From: Metabacillus lacus
GTDB lineage: Bacteria; Bacillota; Bacilli; Bacillales; Bacillaceae
Reading direction: 5' to 3'
NCBI RefSeq assembly: GCF_009674805.1
Contig: NZ_WKKI01000023.1
Span: 1 to 58,202 of the forward strand
DNA length: 58,202 bases
Positions 17,873 to 25,657 of this stretch are shown in pieces (position 1 is the stretch's first letter; every line of letters begins with the position of its first letter). Below the pieces are notes generated by a model. The model was not told the DNA's origin and ran no database searches. It was given only the letters and a program-made list of their open reading frames with translations. Made by a program: the position numbers and the translations under genes.

Positions 17873-17900
17873 TTGCTTTTGGTTAACATACAGCTATAAT
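17873..17900 (+). promoter_or_regulatory. Sigma-A promoter for yozE
   Basis: TTGCTT (17873-17878), a 16-nt spacer and a perfect TATAAT (17895-17900) lie 37 nt before the yozE start. Confidence 0.55.
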
Positions 17901-17937
17901 GGGAAAATAAGTTTAAGCAGCAATTGGAGGTAAGTAC

Positions 17938-18165
17938 ATGAAATCTTTTTATCATTATTTATTAAAATACAGACATCCCAAACCAAAGGACAGCATCAGC
18001 CAGTTTGCAAATTCTGCGTACAATGATCACAGCTTTCCAAAAACTTCGGCAAGCTATGATGAAATCAGCTCTTACTTAGAGTTCAACGGTCATTACCTTG
18101 ACAGCATGATAATCTTTGATGACGCATGGGAGCAGTACAAAATGGAGGTACTGAAAGAACAATAG
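17938..18165 (+). CDS. yozE: YozE family protein (UPF0346, SAM-like fold)
   Basis: 75 residues, normal for the YozE/DUF1250 family. MKSFYHYLLKYRHPKPKD at the start and the EISSYLEFNGHYL segment are characteristic. The family has a small helical SAM-like fold, is widespread in Firmicutes and has no established function. GGAGG lies before ATG 17938. It keeps the synteny kamA-yokU-yozE-yodN seen in B. subtilis, with its own promoter and terminator. Confidence 0.9.
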   Translation: MKSFYHYLLKYRHPKPKDSISQFANSAYNDHSFPKTSASYDEISSYLEFNGHYLDSMIIFDDAWEQYKMEVLKEQ

Positions 18166-18181
18166 GACAGGCATCATAATA

Positions 18182-18200
18182 AAGCCGATAAGGCTTTTTT
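18182..18200 (+). terminator. yozE terminator
   Basis: AAGCC (18182-18186) and GGCTT (18192-18196) with a T run. It is short but correctly placed after the stop codon. Confidence 0.6.
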
Positions 18201-18379
18201 CTTATATCTTCACATAAAAATACTGCTGGTGAGGCCAGCAGCAGTTCTGTTCACTTGATCAAGCTCTCTTTGCTTTGCTTCTATGCATTTCACATAATGC
18301 AGGGGTGTTTGCCCACTCTGTTTTTTTTTGCCTGCATATAATGTTTAACAAGAGTATCACGGCATTGGGGGAGAAAAGC

Positions 18380-19057
18380 TTGGAGCCAAAAAAACCAAAG
18401 TTTAAAATAGGGGATATTGTCGTGATTATCATGTATGGGACAGTCGGGACAATTACCAAGCACCATAAACTTGATCAGCATTACATCTATGAAGTAAATC
18501 ATAATGATATATTATACTTTGAAAGTGCACTGGATCTATATTCAGATTATGAAGGAAAAGCTTTTGAAACAGAATTGATTGAAATTGAATATCAGTATTA
18601 CATTGGCGATCTTGTACAAATAAACGGTTATGGAAAAGATTTATTTAAAATCGTCGGTTTCCGTACAGAGATATGGAGGTACAAGGAGGACGGCTGGGAA
18701 GAAATGCTTTACGAGCTGGTCAGAGTCACGGATGGTGAATGGCTGGAAGCAGCAGAGGAAGAGCTTGTCATGGTCCTTCCTTATCGCGAGGCAGAAAAAT
18801 ATCTTCAGCAAATACAGCTCCTCTATTACATGGCCAATGCAGGGAAAAATGTTCAATCTTATATAGAAAAAGCTGTTCCGGAAATCGTGAAAGAAGCCTC
18901 CGAAGAAAGAAATACGGATATATTTATAGATGAAATGCTTGATATCTATAATGATTATCGTATTCTGTACAATATGTTCAAAGACGATCATTATAAAGAA
19001 ATGATGGATCTTGTTCTACAGAGTATCAAACGCTATGCTTCAGACTTAGATGAATAG
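18380..19057 (+). CDS. yodN: YodN-like protein of unknown function
   Basis: A 225-residue soluble acidic protein. The N-terminus reads KFKIGDIVVIIMYGTVGTI and YYIGDLVQINGYGKDLFKIVGF, two beta-rich segments that look like repeated SH3/KOW-like modules; the C-terminal half is helical (IVKEASEERN onwards). The start is TTG 18380, six bases after GGGGGAG; the open frame upstream of it has no site and hydrophobic nonsense. A TATAAT at 18337-18342 may be its -10 element. Named by position between yozE and yozD; function unknown. Confidence 0.7.
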   Translation: MEPKKPKFKIGDIVVIIMYGTVGTITKHHKLDQHYIYEVNHNDILYFESALDLYSDYEGKAFETELIEIEYQYYIGDLVQINGYGKDLFKIVGFRTEIWRYKEDGWEEMLYELVRVTDGEWLEAAEEELVMVLPYREAEKYLQQIQLLYYMANAGKNVQSYIEKAVPEIVKEASEERNTDIFIDEMLDIYNDYRILYNMFKDDHYKEMMDLVLQSIKRYASDLDE

Positions 19058-19183
19058 TGAAGTTACCACAGCGAGCAGGTAAGGCAGACAAAAAAATACG
19101 ATTGCTGTATAAAGGCCTTTCAACAGCATGTCCATCCCGCGGTCATACCCATCTCCATCAATAAATTCTATAAACTGCTTCAT
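19046..19183 (-). CDS. Small single-span membrane protein, 45 aa
   Basis: On the minus strand ATG at 19183-19181 follows AAAGGGGCG by seven bases. The 45-residue product has an acidic start (MKQFIEFIDGDGYDRGMDML) and then one membrane span (LYTAIVFFCLPYLLAVVTSLF). It converges with yodN and overlaps its last 12 nt. I know no family for it. A real gene is likely because of the site and the clean protein layout, but it is short. Confidence 0.5.
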   Translation of the reverse strand: MKQFIEFIDGDGYDRGMDMLLKGLYTAIVFFCLPYLLAVVTSLFI

Positions 19184-19312
19184 ATAAAACGCCCCTTTTC
19201 CTTTTTTTACAATATATGAAGCCGTAACGAGGTTATGTCTAATATAAAAAAGAGATTTTTTAGGAATACGAGAGAAAAACAGTTCATAAAACATAACCAA
19301 GGGGGCGATGTT

Positions 19313-19483
19313 GTGAAAGAAATAGAAGTAGTTATTGATACGGATGAAATAGCAGAATTCTTTTACACGGAGCTTACAAAAAGGGGCTACATTCCAGCAG
19401 AAAATGAGCTGGAGGAGCTGGCAGATATCACGTTTGAATACCTGCTGAAAAAATGTATCATTGATGAAGAAGAAGATTTGTAA
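19313..19483 (+). CDS. yozD: YozD family protein
   Basis: A 56-residue acidic protein: the start KEIEVVIDTDEIAEFFY and the segment ELADITFEYLLKKC match Bacillus YozD, a small conserved protein of unknown function. The start is GTG 19313, six bases after GGGGGCG; a longer frame from 19235 would run through the ribosome binding site. The gene sits between the yodN-like gene and yodM-like genes as in B. subtilis. Confidence 0.82.
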   Translation: MKEIEVVIDTDEIAEFFYTELTKRGYIPAENELEELADITFEYLLKKCIIDEEEDL

Positions 19484-19498
19484 TACTGTAAGAAAAAT

Positions 19499-19538
19499 GT
19501 ATCCTGAAGAGCTGATAGTGCTCTACGGATACTTTTTT
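19499..19538 (+). terminator. yozD terminator
   Basis: A two-part stem: GTATCC (19499-19504) pairs with GGATAC (19527-19532) and AGAGC (19508-19512) with GCTCT (19520-19524); six T follow. Confidence 0.75.
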
Positions 19539-19596
19539 GAATTTGAAAGAATTTGAAAGCTTTCGCTTCAAGCTGAGAAAAATAAATGCTACCCTC

Positions 19597-20706
19597 TCAC
19601 ATGGAAGAAGGGGATAGAGCCGAGAGAAATTGAAGGATGCTGCACTCTCTAAGGACATCTTGTGTAATATCGCAGGATTTGTATCTTGAAAGTCTTTCAA
19701 AGCCTGCGACATCCTTCACTGAACAAAACCAGTCAGAAGTGACGGTGTAAACATGAGGAACATCTGGCCATGCCTCAACTAAACTGGGACTGTATATTCT
19801 TTTACTCTGATTCTTTGTTTTAGAATAGAAATGAGGCCAATAATCACTTCTGGAACCTGAGTGGGGAACAGCACGTGCAAACTGTGATGAAGATGAAAGT
19901 ACTGAAGGGTGAAAAAACAAAATGTGGTAAAGAACTTTTCCGGTATGAATTCGATGAGAGAGGCTTGAAAAATTCTTCACCTCTACACCTGCGAGAGAAT
20001 AATAGGGCTTTTCTTTACTATAAGGAAAGAACACATTCGTAAAGCCCATCAGCTCCTGCAGCGAAAACTTCACATTTTGAAAAATCATTTCCTTTACTTG
20101 CGCGGTAGACAGCAGCACCTGCTGAATCAGATTTTGCTCATTTGTAATCAAAGCCGCCGTCAGCAGCTGCGACGAGCGCCGCTGATAAAAATATTCCCAG
20201 TTCATCTTCATAAATGTTGATACTGAAAAACATTTCAATAAAGAAAACAACGGTTTTTGTAATAGCTTGCTTTTTTCATAAATAAGTAGTTGCGGGTAAG
20301 CATCTTGAAATATCAGGGCATTTGCTTTCTCAAGGAAATGAAAAAAAGCTGTTTGTTCACTTTTGGTTAAAAGAGCGGAGATGGATCCGCTTTGTAAATC
20401 TGTCATACTCCAGCCGCCATTGCGAGAAACCATGTGAGCAAGAAACGCCCAATGAACCTCAGGATTTCTAAGGTAGTAAGAAAGATAGGCACTGGTACGA
20501 GTAACATTATTTCTATTATGGAGAGCTGTAGATTCTGCTATGACTTTAACAAGCTTGTGGTGTTCCTTCATTAAGCCTTGATCATCTGCTTCCTTAAGGG
20601 AAGCCTTTAACAAAGAATATACTTCTTTTTTTTCTGATTTTTTTAAAGGTGAATACATTACTTCATCCTTACTAAATGAACTTTGTATATGCTTCAGGAG
20701 ATTCAT
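19597..20706 (-). CDS. DUF2515 family protein (YppC-like)
   Basis: A 369-residue protein on the minus strand. The block NNVTRTSAYLSYY, followed by NPEVHWAFLAHMVSRNGGW, is the signature I recognise from DUF2515 proteins such as B. subtilis YppC, whose function is unknown. The rest is rich in Phe, Ser and Lys without clear membrane spans. I chose the ATG at 20706-20704 because GGAGGG lies five bases upstream; an upstream in-frame start at 20757 has none. It interrupts the otherwise plus-strand yozD-yodM order known from B. subtilis, so it may be an insertion. Confidence 0.75.
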   Translation of the reverse strand: MNLLKHIQSSFSKDEVMYSPLKKSEKKEVYSLLKASLKEADDQGLMKEHHKLVKVIAESTALHNRNNVTRTSAYLSYYLRNPEVHWAFLAHMVSRNGGWSMTDLQSGSISALLTKSEQTAFFHFLEKANALIFQDAYPQLLIYEKSKLLQKPLFSLLKCFSVSTFMKMNWEYFYQRRSSQLLTAALITNEQNLIQQVLLSTAQVKEMIFQNVKFSLQELMGFTNVFFPYSKEKPYYSLAGVEVKNFSSLSHRIHTGKVLYHILFFHPSVLSSSSQFARAVPHSGSRSDYWPHFYSKTKNQSKRIYSPSLVEAWPDVPHVYTVTSDWFCSVKDVAGFERLSRYKSCDITQDVLRECSILQFLSALSPSSM

Positions 20707-20837
20707 TAATATCCCTCCAGTACAGTCTTTTAAGTATAGGAACTTATCAGTTAACACTTTTCTGTGTTTTTTATATTATGTATAACTAATATTTTTGTTC
20801 AACCTGCCCCACGGAACAAACCCGTTAAAACATTAGG

Positions 20838-20882
20838 AATGCCGGCAGTACATCTGCCGGCATTGCAGCTGCTGAGGCAGCA
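20838..20882 (+). other. Perfect 11-bp hairpin plus a second stem in the TSUP 5' region
   Basis: AATGCCGGCAG (20838-20848), loop TACAT, CTGCCGGCATT (20854-20864); then GCTGC and GCAGC with a TGAG loop, followed by ATGTTTTATTTT. The segment 20707-21055 between the divergent DUF2515 and TSUP genes otherwise holds only the promoter at 20991. It could be a terminator with a weak T tract or an unclassified RNA element, but it lies upstream of that promoter. Confidence 0.4.
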
Positions 20883-20990
20883 TGTTTTATTTTGTTATTA
20901 TTAAGGGAAAGAGGCGTACATAGGCTTATATTCAGCTTTGTACACTGCTGATAGTAACCAAATGGTCCGGAAAAATTCAAAATAGTTTTA

Positions 20991-20999
20991 TGATATAAT
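20991..20999 (+). promoter_or_regulatory. Extended -10 promoter before the TSUP gene
   Basis: TGATATAAT is a TGn-extended perfect -10 element; the -35 region (A-rich) is poor, as is common with extended -10 promoters. The start of transcription would be near 21006. Confidence 0.55.
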
Positions 21000-21055
21000 T
21001 TTTTTGGACGATACATATTAACAAGAAAGGCTGATGACTTATCTTATACGTTTTA

Positions 21056-21904
21056 TTGGGCCTCCTGATCGGAGTCCTGTCCGGTTTTTTTGGAGTTGGA
21101 GGGGGATTCATTTTAACTCCGATACTTTTATTGATGGGCTATGAACCAGTGACCGCAATTACAATTAGCCTTTTGTATACCATCGGAACATCATTTTCAG
21201 GAGTATTTGCTCATTTAAGAATGAAGAATATTATTTGGAAACCTGCATTGCTAGTCGCAGTGTCGGGTGTAGCCGCCACCCAATTTGCGAATCCATTTGT
21301 TATGTTTTTAAAAAACAGAGGTTATGATGAACTGTTAATACCTGTTTTTTATATTGTGCTGCTGGGCTATTTTGCTTATAAAATGCTTCTTCAAAGAAAA
21401 GGCAGAGAGGATGAGCTTGAGGTTTTTGAGCCGTCTTCAAAGCTTTTGGGTTATGGAGTGATTGGTTTTATCGGCGGATTCCTTTCCACTACGCTAGGCG
21501 TAGGCGGCGGGTTTATTATCGTTCCCCTGCTGATTGCTTTTTCCGGCTTTCATCCAAAGAAGGCGGTTGGGACCAGCCTGGTCAGCGTATTGTTTATTGT
21601 GGCTGCCGGTTTTCTCACCTATTACATTCAACGGCCGATAGATCTCTCTCTTGGATTCATCCTTATTATTGGCGGCCTGCTCGGTGCACAGCTTGGAGCA
21701 AGGGCAACGTTAATATACAAGCAGAAAGAAATCAAGCTGCTGCTGGGTGTGCTGTACACTTTTACCATGCTGAGCATGATATTCAAACTGTTTGAATTCA
21801 ATATGATTGGTATGGGTATTCTTGCCGGATTCCTCACCGTGCTATATATTATGATGCTGACAAGAGCTGTTTTCAGACGAAAACAAGGAACTTCTGATAC
21901 ATGA
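21056..21904 (+). CDS. TSUP (TauE/SafE) family sulfite/anion exporter
   Basis: A 282-residue membrane protein with two related halves, each led by a glycine motif: GFFGVGGGFILTP near the N-terminus and TTLGVGGGFIIVPLL near 150. These and about eight spans define the TauE/SafE family of anion (sulfite, sulfonate, acetate-type) permeases. The start is a problem: TTG 21056 has no ribosome binding site, the same frame continues upstream as plausible hydrophobic sequence to TGA at 21035, and the well-placed ATG 21034 (AGAAAGG upstream) is in another frame. The stop overlaps yodM by 4 nt. Confidence 0.8.
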   Translation: MGLLIGVLSGFFGVGGGFILTPILLLMGYEPVTAITISLLYTIGTSFSGVFAHLRMKNIIWKPALLVAVSGVAATQFANPFVMFLKNRGYDELLIPVFYIVLLGYFAYKMLLQRKGREDELEVFEPSSKLLGYGVIGFIGGFLSTTLGVGGGFIIVPLLIAFSGFHPKKAVGTSLVSVLFIVAAGFLTYYIQRPIDLSLGFILIIGGLLGAQLGARATLIYKQKEIKLLLGVLYTFTMLSMIFKLFEFNMIGMGILAGFLTVLYIMMLTRAVFRRKQGTSDT

Positions 21905-22512
21905 TTACAGTAATGATTTTATTTGCAGGCTTTCTCCTTACTGCTTTTGTCCAAAGGCTGGAACTGGCTAATCAACTTGATTCTTTACTGGCAGAGGGAA
22001 TTCTGCAATACAGAACCCCGGAGCTGGACAGTTTTTTCATCTTGATTTCAGACATAGGTTCAATAAAGACCATCCTTCCGGCAGCTATTTTGTTAGCTGC
22101 TGTATTTTTATATAAACGAAATCTGTATGTTCCTGTCTTGTTGATAGCCAATGTGTTTCTTGTAAGATGGCTGAATCATTTTATTAAGGGGTTATTCGGG
22201 AGAGAAAGACCCCAATTTGAGCAAGTTGTGTCAGCCGGATACTACAGTTTTCCGAGCGGGCATTCGATGAATTCAGCTGCTTTTTATGGTTTTGTCTGTT
22301 TTTTGCTTGTTGTGCTGCTAAAAGCGCAAAAGAGTTTAAAATCAGTTATCTGGATAACAGGGATTGTTCTTGTTAGCTTCATTGGTTTAAGCAGAATTTA
22401 TCTTGGTGTACATTATCCTGTGGATGTAATTGGAGGATTTTGTTTAGGGGGAGCTCTAATGCTTCTATTTATAAAAGCTTTTTATTATTTCGACAAAAAT
22501 AGAAATTTTTAG
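21901..22512 (+). CDS. yodM: PAP2-family membrane phosphatase (YodM)
   Basis: A 203-residue membrane protein with the three phosphatidic-acid phosphatase motifs: KGLFGRERP, SFPSGH and SRIYLGVHYPVD, whose histidines act in phosphate transfer. Five to six spans surround them. Members cut lipid phosphates such as phosphatidylglycerol phosphate or undecaprenyl pyrophosphate. The ATG overlaps the stop of the TSUP gene (ATGA), so the two are coupled. Synteny with yodL and deoD supports the name. Confidence 0.87.
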   Translation: MITVMILFAGFLLTAFVQRLELANQLDSLLAEGILQYRTPELDSFFILISDIGSIKTILPAAILLAAVFLYKRNLYVPVLLIANVFLVRWLNHFIKGLFGRERPQFEQVVSAGYYSFPSGHSMNSAAFYGFVCFLLVVLLKAQKSLKSVIWITGIVLVSFIGLSRIYLGVHYPVDVIGGFCLGGALMLLFIKAFYYFDKNRNF

Positions 22513-22573
22513 CAAAAGGAATTCAGCGGTCACTTCTCTAATTACTAAGGTAAGATGTAAAGGGGGAGATACA

Positions 22574-22891
22574 ATGGTTTTACAATTGCTGTATCCTGTG
22601 AATAAGAGGAAGGGCTTTTATGATGTTACCATTTTTCAAACTCAGCACTATGGACAAAATAAGGGCTATCAACAAGTGTACCGGCTGGATATTTCAGGAA
22701 GAAACCATCAGGATGTAGCGGATAAAGTGTTTAAGCGATTTAATGTGTCTGATACCATGCCCAATGATTATTGTGCAAGGTATGTAGCGACTGGTGATAT
22801 TATTTTAATTGATGAAGGCAAGAGGGGTCAAAACTATTACAAGCTGCAGTCCGGCGGCTGGGAAAAAATAAATAGAATTCACGTTAGGTGA
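22574..22891 (+). CDS. yodL: YodL-domain protein
   Basis: 105 residues, soluble, with YDVTIFQTQHYG, FKRFNVSDTMP and TGDIILIDEG motifs as in Bacillus YodL. B. subtilis YodL is made early in sporulation and alters cell shape through MreB and Mbl. ATG 22574 follows AAGGGGGAG. It lies between yodM and deoD as in B. subtilis and ends at a terminator. Confidence 0.85.
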   Translation: MVLQLLYPVNKRKGFYDVTIFQTQHYGQNKGYQQVYRLDISGRNHQDVADKVFKRFNVSDTMPNDYCARYVATGDIILIDEGKRGQNYYKLQSGGWEKINRIHVR

Positions 22892-22900
22892 ATGAGCTGA

Positions 22901-22927
22901 AATCCCTCCATAAGGAGGGGTTATTTA
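22901..22927 (+). terminator. yodL terminator
   Basis: AATCCCTCC (22901-22909), loop ATAA, GGAGGGGTT (22914-22922) with a T-rich tail. Confidence 0.7.
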
Positions 22928-22994
22928 TTGTGTACCATTAGCTTGTTCTACGGATTAAGATGCTGAATTCAGTATGCTGCTTCTAAAAGCTATA

Positions 22995-23120
22995 TTAATT
23001 TTTTCTTTCTTTTGCACTGTTTTCTTTTCCGTGTGCAATTTCTTCAGCTTCAATAGCCTCTGGCGGTATATGGTTATTCTTTTTTGGAGAATTGACGCGG
23101 TTTCGGTGTTTTTTTCCCAT
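22995..23120 (-). CDS. Very small basic spore-type protein, 41 aa
   Basis: On the minus strand ATG at 23120-23118 starts a 41-residue frame, beginning MGKKHRNRVNSPKKNNHIPP and ending in an acidic then basic helix with KENSAKERKN. The composition (no Cys or Trp, rich in Lys, Asn and Glu) resembles the minor small acid-soluble spore proteins of Bacillus. The ribosome binding site GGGAGG is within the last codons of the small gene upstream (23126-23260), so the two form an operon. The opposite strand has a longer open frame that is hydrophobic nonsense. Confidence 0.6.
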   Translation of the reverse strand: MGKKHRNRVNSPKKNNHIPPEAIEAEEIAHGKENSAKERKN

Positions 23121-23125
23121 ACTCT

Positions 23126-23260
23126 CTACCTCCCGGTTCTATTCATGTTATTGGTATTCTTTTGTTTTTTACCCTTGGATAAAGAGGGCTGGCCGCCTGC
23201 CCTTGAATGCGGATTAGTATTGTTTGCATGCTCCACAGCCTGCTCAAGTTCACGTTTCAA
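23126..23260 (-). CDS. Small acid-soluble spore protein-like, 44 aa (SspP-like)
   Basis: A 44-residue minus-strand frame from TTG 23260 with AAGGAGG eight bases upstream. It starts MKRELEQAVEHANNTNP and continues through AGGQPSLSKGKKQKN to NRTGR. The GQP-S-L-S-G/K-KK pattern resembles SspP (CotL), a minor spore protein, though my comparison is from memory. It is followed six bases later by another tiny spore-like gene. No spore sigma-factor promoter could be pinned down. Confidence 0.6.
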   Translation of the reverse strand: MKRELEQAVEHANNTNPHSRAGGQPSLSKGKKQKNTNNMNRTGR

Positions 23261-23374
23261 GATCACAACCTCCTTATAATAGTTTCATCAGTTAGTTTTG
23301 CCTTTTAGCAGCAACTTATCATAGTAAGTTTTAACGAAAATCCCATGGATAACTTTTCATTTTTCTAATGCTTG

Positions 23375-23383
23375 TGATATAGT
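23375..23383 (+). promoter_or_regulatory. Extended -10 promoter for deoD
   Basis: TGATATAGT combines a TGn extension with a 5/6 -10 element, 34 nt before the deoD start. Confidence 0.5.
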
Positions 23384-23416
23384 GTATTTGCTATAAACAA
23401 GCAGGAGGGACTAATT

Positions 23417-24121
23417 ATGAGTGTACATATAGGTGCAAAAGAGGGAGAAATAGCAGAGTCTATTCTTCTGCCCGGAGATCCATTGCGGGCAAAATATATT
23501 GCTGAGACCTTTTTAGAGGATATCCATTGTTATAATGAAGTGAGAGGGATGCTTGGCTACACCGGTACATATAAAGGCAGAAAATTATCTGTTCAAGGAA
23601 CAGGCATGGGTGTTCCGTCCATTTCTATCTATGTAAACGAGCTGATTTCAAGCTACAATGTTCAAAACCTGATCAGGGTGGGAACATGCGGAGCCATTCA
23701 AAAGGATGTAAAAGTAAGGGATGTCATTCTTGCCATGAGTTCTTCCACCGATTCACAAATGAATAGAATTGCATTTGGCGGTATTGACTATGCACCAACT
23801 GCTAATTTTGATCTTCTTAAGAAAGCTTATGATGCAGGAACAGAAAAAGGGCTGAAAATGAAAGTGGGCAATGTATTTACAGCCGACCAATTTTACAACG
23901 AGGATTCCCAGCTGGAAAGACTGGCCAGATACGGTGTGCTTGCAGTTGAAATGGAAACAACAGCCCTTTATACCCTTGCATCTAAATTCGATCGAAATGC
24001 ATTATCAGTCCTAACAGTCAGTGATCATATCCTTACTGGCGAAGAAACAACGGCAGAAGAACGTCAATCAACTTTTAATGAAATGATAGAGGTAGCTCTG
24101 GAAGCTGCAATACAATCATAA
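23417..24121 (+). CDS. deoD: Purine nucleoside phosphorylase, DeoD type
   Basis: A 234-residue cytoplasmic enzyme that splits purine nucleosides with phosphate to base and ribose-1-phosphate. The N-terminal [14 protein letters not shown] and RVGTCGAIQ segments bind phosphate, [10 protein letters not shown] binds ribose (family Glu) and SVLTVSDHI carries the catalytic Asp. Length and motifs fit the hexameric DeoD class. GCAGGAGGG precedes ATG 23417. It has its own promoter and a strong terminator, and is next to yodL as in B. subtilis. Confidence 0.95.
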   Translation: MSVHIGAKEGEIAESILLPGDPLRAKYIAETFLEDIHCYNEVRGMLGYTGTYKGRKLSVQGTGMGVPSISIYVNELISSYNVQNLIRVGTCGAIQKDVKVRDVILAMSSSTDSQMNRIAFGGIDYAPTANFDLLKKAYDAGTEKGLKMKVGNVFTADQFYNEDSQLERLARYGVLAVEMETTALYTLASKFDRNALSVLTVSDHILTGEETTAEERQSTFNEMIEVALEAAIQS

Positions 24122-24130
24122 ATACTTTAA

Positions 24131-24165
24131 AATAACATTTTCATTTTGAAAATGTTATTTTTTTT
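24131..24165 (+). terminator. deoD terminator
   Basis: AATAACATTTTCA (24131-24143), loop TTT, TGAAAATGTTATT (24147-24159): a 13-bp perfect stem with a T tract. Confidence 0.9.
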
Positions 24166-24209
24166 CAATTGTACCTTGCCTTTTATACAATTTTCTTCGC
24201 TAAATGAAA

Positions 24210-24243
24210 ATTGACAGAAATAGTTTTTTGATTTTTTGTCAAT
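24210..24243 (+). promoter_or_regulatory. Inverted repeat in the yodJ promoter region
   Basis: ATTGACA (24210-24216) and TGTCAAT (24237-24243) are perfect inverted arms 20 nt apart. A -10-like TAAAAT follows at 24249-24254. It could be an operator or chance in AT-rich DNA; no regulator is assigned. Confidence 0.3.
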
Positions 24244-24291
24244 AGTGATAAAATGGTGTAGTGAAGTTGAATGAAGGTGGTTTTTGAAATT

Positions 24292-25110
24292 ATGAACAAA
24301 TGGATCGTATGTGTTTTAGTTACCTGCATCAGTTTTGGTCTGGCGGGCTGTTCAGGACTGAAGCTTCCAACTGACTTAAGCTTTTTTCAAAAAGATGATG
24401 TGCCTGCAAAAGAGCCATTAACTGAAGGGATAGAACCAAAAATAGAGGGACAAGCTTCGGAAAATATGCTTTTGGAAAAGGAGTACTTTAATGAAGTAGT
24501 AGAAGCGGACAGCAAAGCGGTCATTCAAAATCCTGACAATTTACTGGTGCTTGTGAATAAGGAGTACGCACTGCCGCCTTCTTATGAACCTGCTGACCTT
24601 ACGGCTCCTAATGTGCCTTTTTCGTTTGGAGATGCCGATGTGCCGCAGCGTTACTTAAGAAAAGAAGCAGCTGAAGCGCTGGAAGAACTTTTTGCTGCGG
24701 CTGAAGGGGAAGGTGTAGAACTGTTTGCCGTCTCAGGCTTTCGATCCTATCAGCGTCAGGAAGGCATCTTTACGGCTGAAACGAAGCATAAAGGCGAAGA
24801 ACACGCCCTGCAGGCAGTTGCACTTCCCGGCCAGAGTGAGCATCAAACAGGGCTTGCCATGGATGTTACCTCAAAAAGTGCAGATTTAGATATTACCGAA
24901 TATTTCGGTGAAACACCCGAAGGAATATGGGTACAGGAAAACGCACATCTATTTGGATTCATTATCAGATATCCTGAAGATAAACAAGACATAACCCAAT
25001 ATCAGTACGAGCCTTGGCATCTCCGTTATGTAGGAGTGGAAACAGCGCAGCTTTTGCATCAGCATCAGCTGACTCTGGAAGAATACTTTCAACAGGTGAA
25101 AGAAATATAA
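24292..25110 (+). CDS. yodJ: D-Ala-D-Ala carboxypeptidase, VanY family lipoprotein (YodJ)
   Basis: A 272-residue secreted zinc peptidase. The N-terminus MNKWIVCVLV is followed by a hydrophobic run and the lipobox LAGC (Cys20), so it is a membrane-anchored lipoprotein. The VanY/DacB zinc motifs are SGFRSYQRQ, SEHQTGLAMDV and EPWHLRY. It trims the terminal D-Ala of peptidoglycan stem peptides outside the cell. ATG 24292 gives the proper signal peptide; ATG 24271 in frame is possible. It overlaps the glycosylase gene by one base (TAATG). Confidence 0.87.
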   Translation: MNKWIVCVLVTCISFGLAGCSGLKLPTDLSFFQKDDVPAKEPLTEGIEPKIEGQASENMLLEKEYFNEVVEADSKAVIQNPDNLLVLVNKEYALPPSYEPADLTAPNVPFSFGDADVPQRYLRKEAAEALEELFAAAEGEGVELFAVSGFRSYQRQEGIFTAETKHKGEEHALQAVALPGQSEHQTGLAMDVTSKSADLDITEYFGETPEGIWVQENAHLFGFIIRYPEDKQDITQYQYEPWHLRYVGVETAQLLHQHQLTLEEYFQQVKEI

Positions 25111-25634
25111 TGCAAAAAGAGGTTATCCTGGAACTGATTGGAGATCATGTAACAGTTTTATTTGTTGGTTTTAATCCCAGTCTGGCGAGCTATCAAACAG
25201 GGCACAGATATGCAAGCAAACATAATCGGTTTTATAAGCTTCTATACCTGTCTGGCATTACGGAGCGGCTTTACCTGCCTCAGGAGGATATCCTTCTTTT
25301 TGAAAAAGGCTTCGGGTTTACCAATCTCGCTTTCAGGCCCACTAAAACAGCACGCGAAATTTCGGCTGCTGAATATGAGCATGGCAGGAAGGAATTAAGC
25401 AGAAAACTGAAGCTGATTTCACCTAAGGTTTGCTGTTTTGTTGGCAAGGGAGTATATCTTGCATTTACAAAGCTTAATTCAGCTTCTTGGGGATTTCAAG
25501 AATACCCTTTGGATACAGGGGTTCAATTCTTTGTCGCCCCATCCTCCAGCGGGCTTGTCAGAATGCCTATGGAGGAAATCCTTCGTATTTACAGCGATTT
25601 GGCACAATATATAATGAAAGAAAATCTTCCATAA
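25110..25634 (+). CDS. mug: Mismatch-specific uracil/thymine-DNA glycosylase (Mug/TDG family)
   Basis: A 174-residue protein. FVGFNPSLAS (with Asn22, the water-activating residue of the family's GINPG motif), followed by GHRYASKHNRFYKLLYLSG, is the Mug signature; FVAPSSSGLVR corresponds to the second motif. The family removes U or T from G mismatches in base excision repair. The start overlaps the yodJ stop (TAATG), implying coupling, although the two functions are unrelated. The stop codon lies in the arm of a bidirectional terminator. Confidence 0.83.
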   Translation: MQKEVILELIGDHVTVLFVGFNPSLASYQTGHRYASKHNRFYKLLYLSGITERLYLPQEDILLFEKGFGFTNLAFRPTKTAREISAAEYEHGRKELSRKLKLISPKVCCFVGKGVYLAFTKLNSASWGFQEYPLDTGVQFFVAPSSSGLVRMPMEEILRIYSDLAQYIMKENLP

Positions 25635-25652
25635 AAAAATGGAAGATTTTTT
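25621..25652. terminator. Bidirectional terminator between mug and yodI
   Basis: AAAATCTTCCA (25621-25631) and TGGAAGATTTT (25640-25650) form an 11-bp stem with T on both sides, serving the convergent mug and yodI genes. Confidence 0.85.
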
Positions 25653-25657
25653 AGCTT

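Noticed and set aside
22974-23279. 101-residue plus-strand open frame
   Set aside because: No ribosome binding site and a hydrophobic, Cys/Ser-rich mix without family; the minus strand holds two small genes with strong sites.
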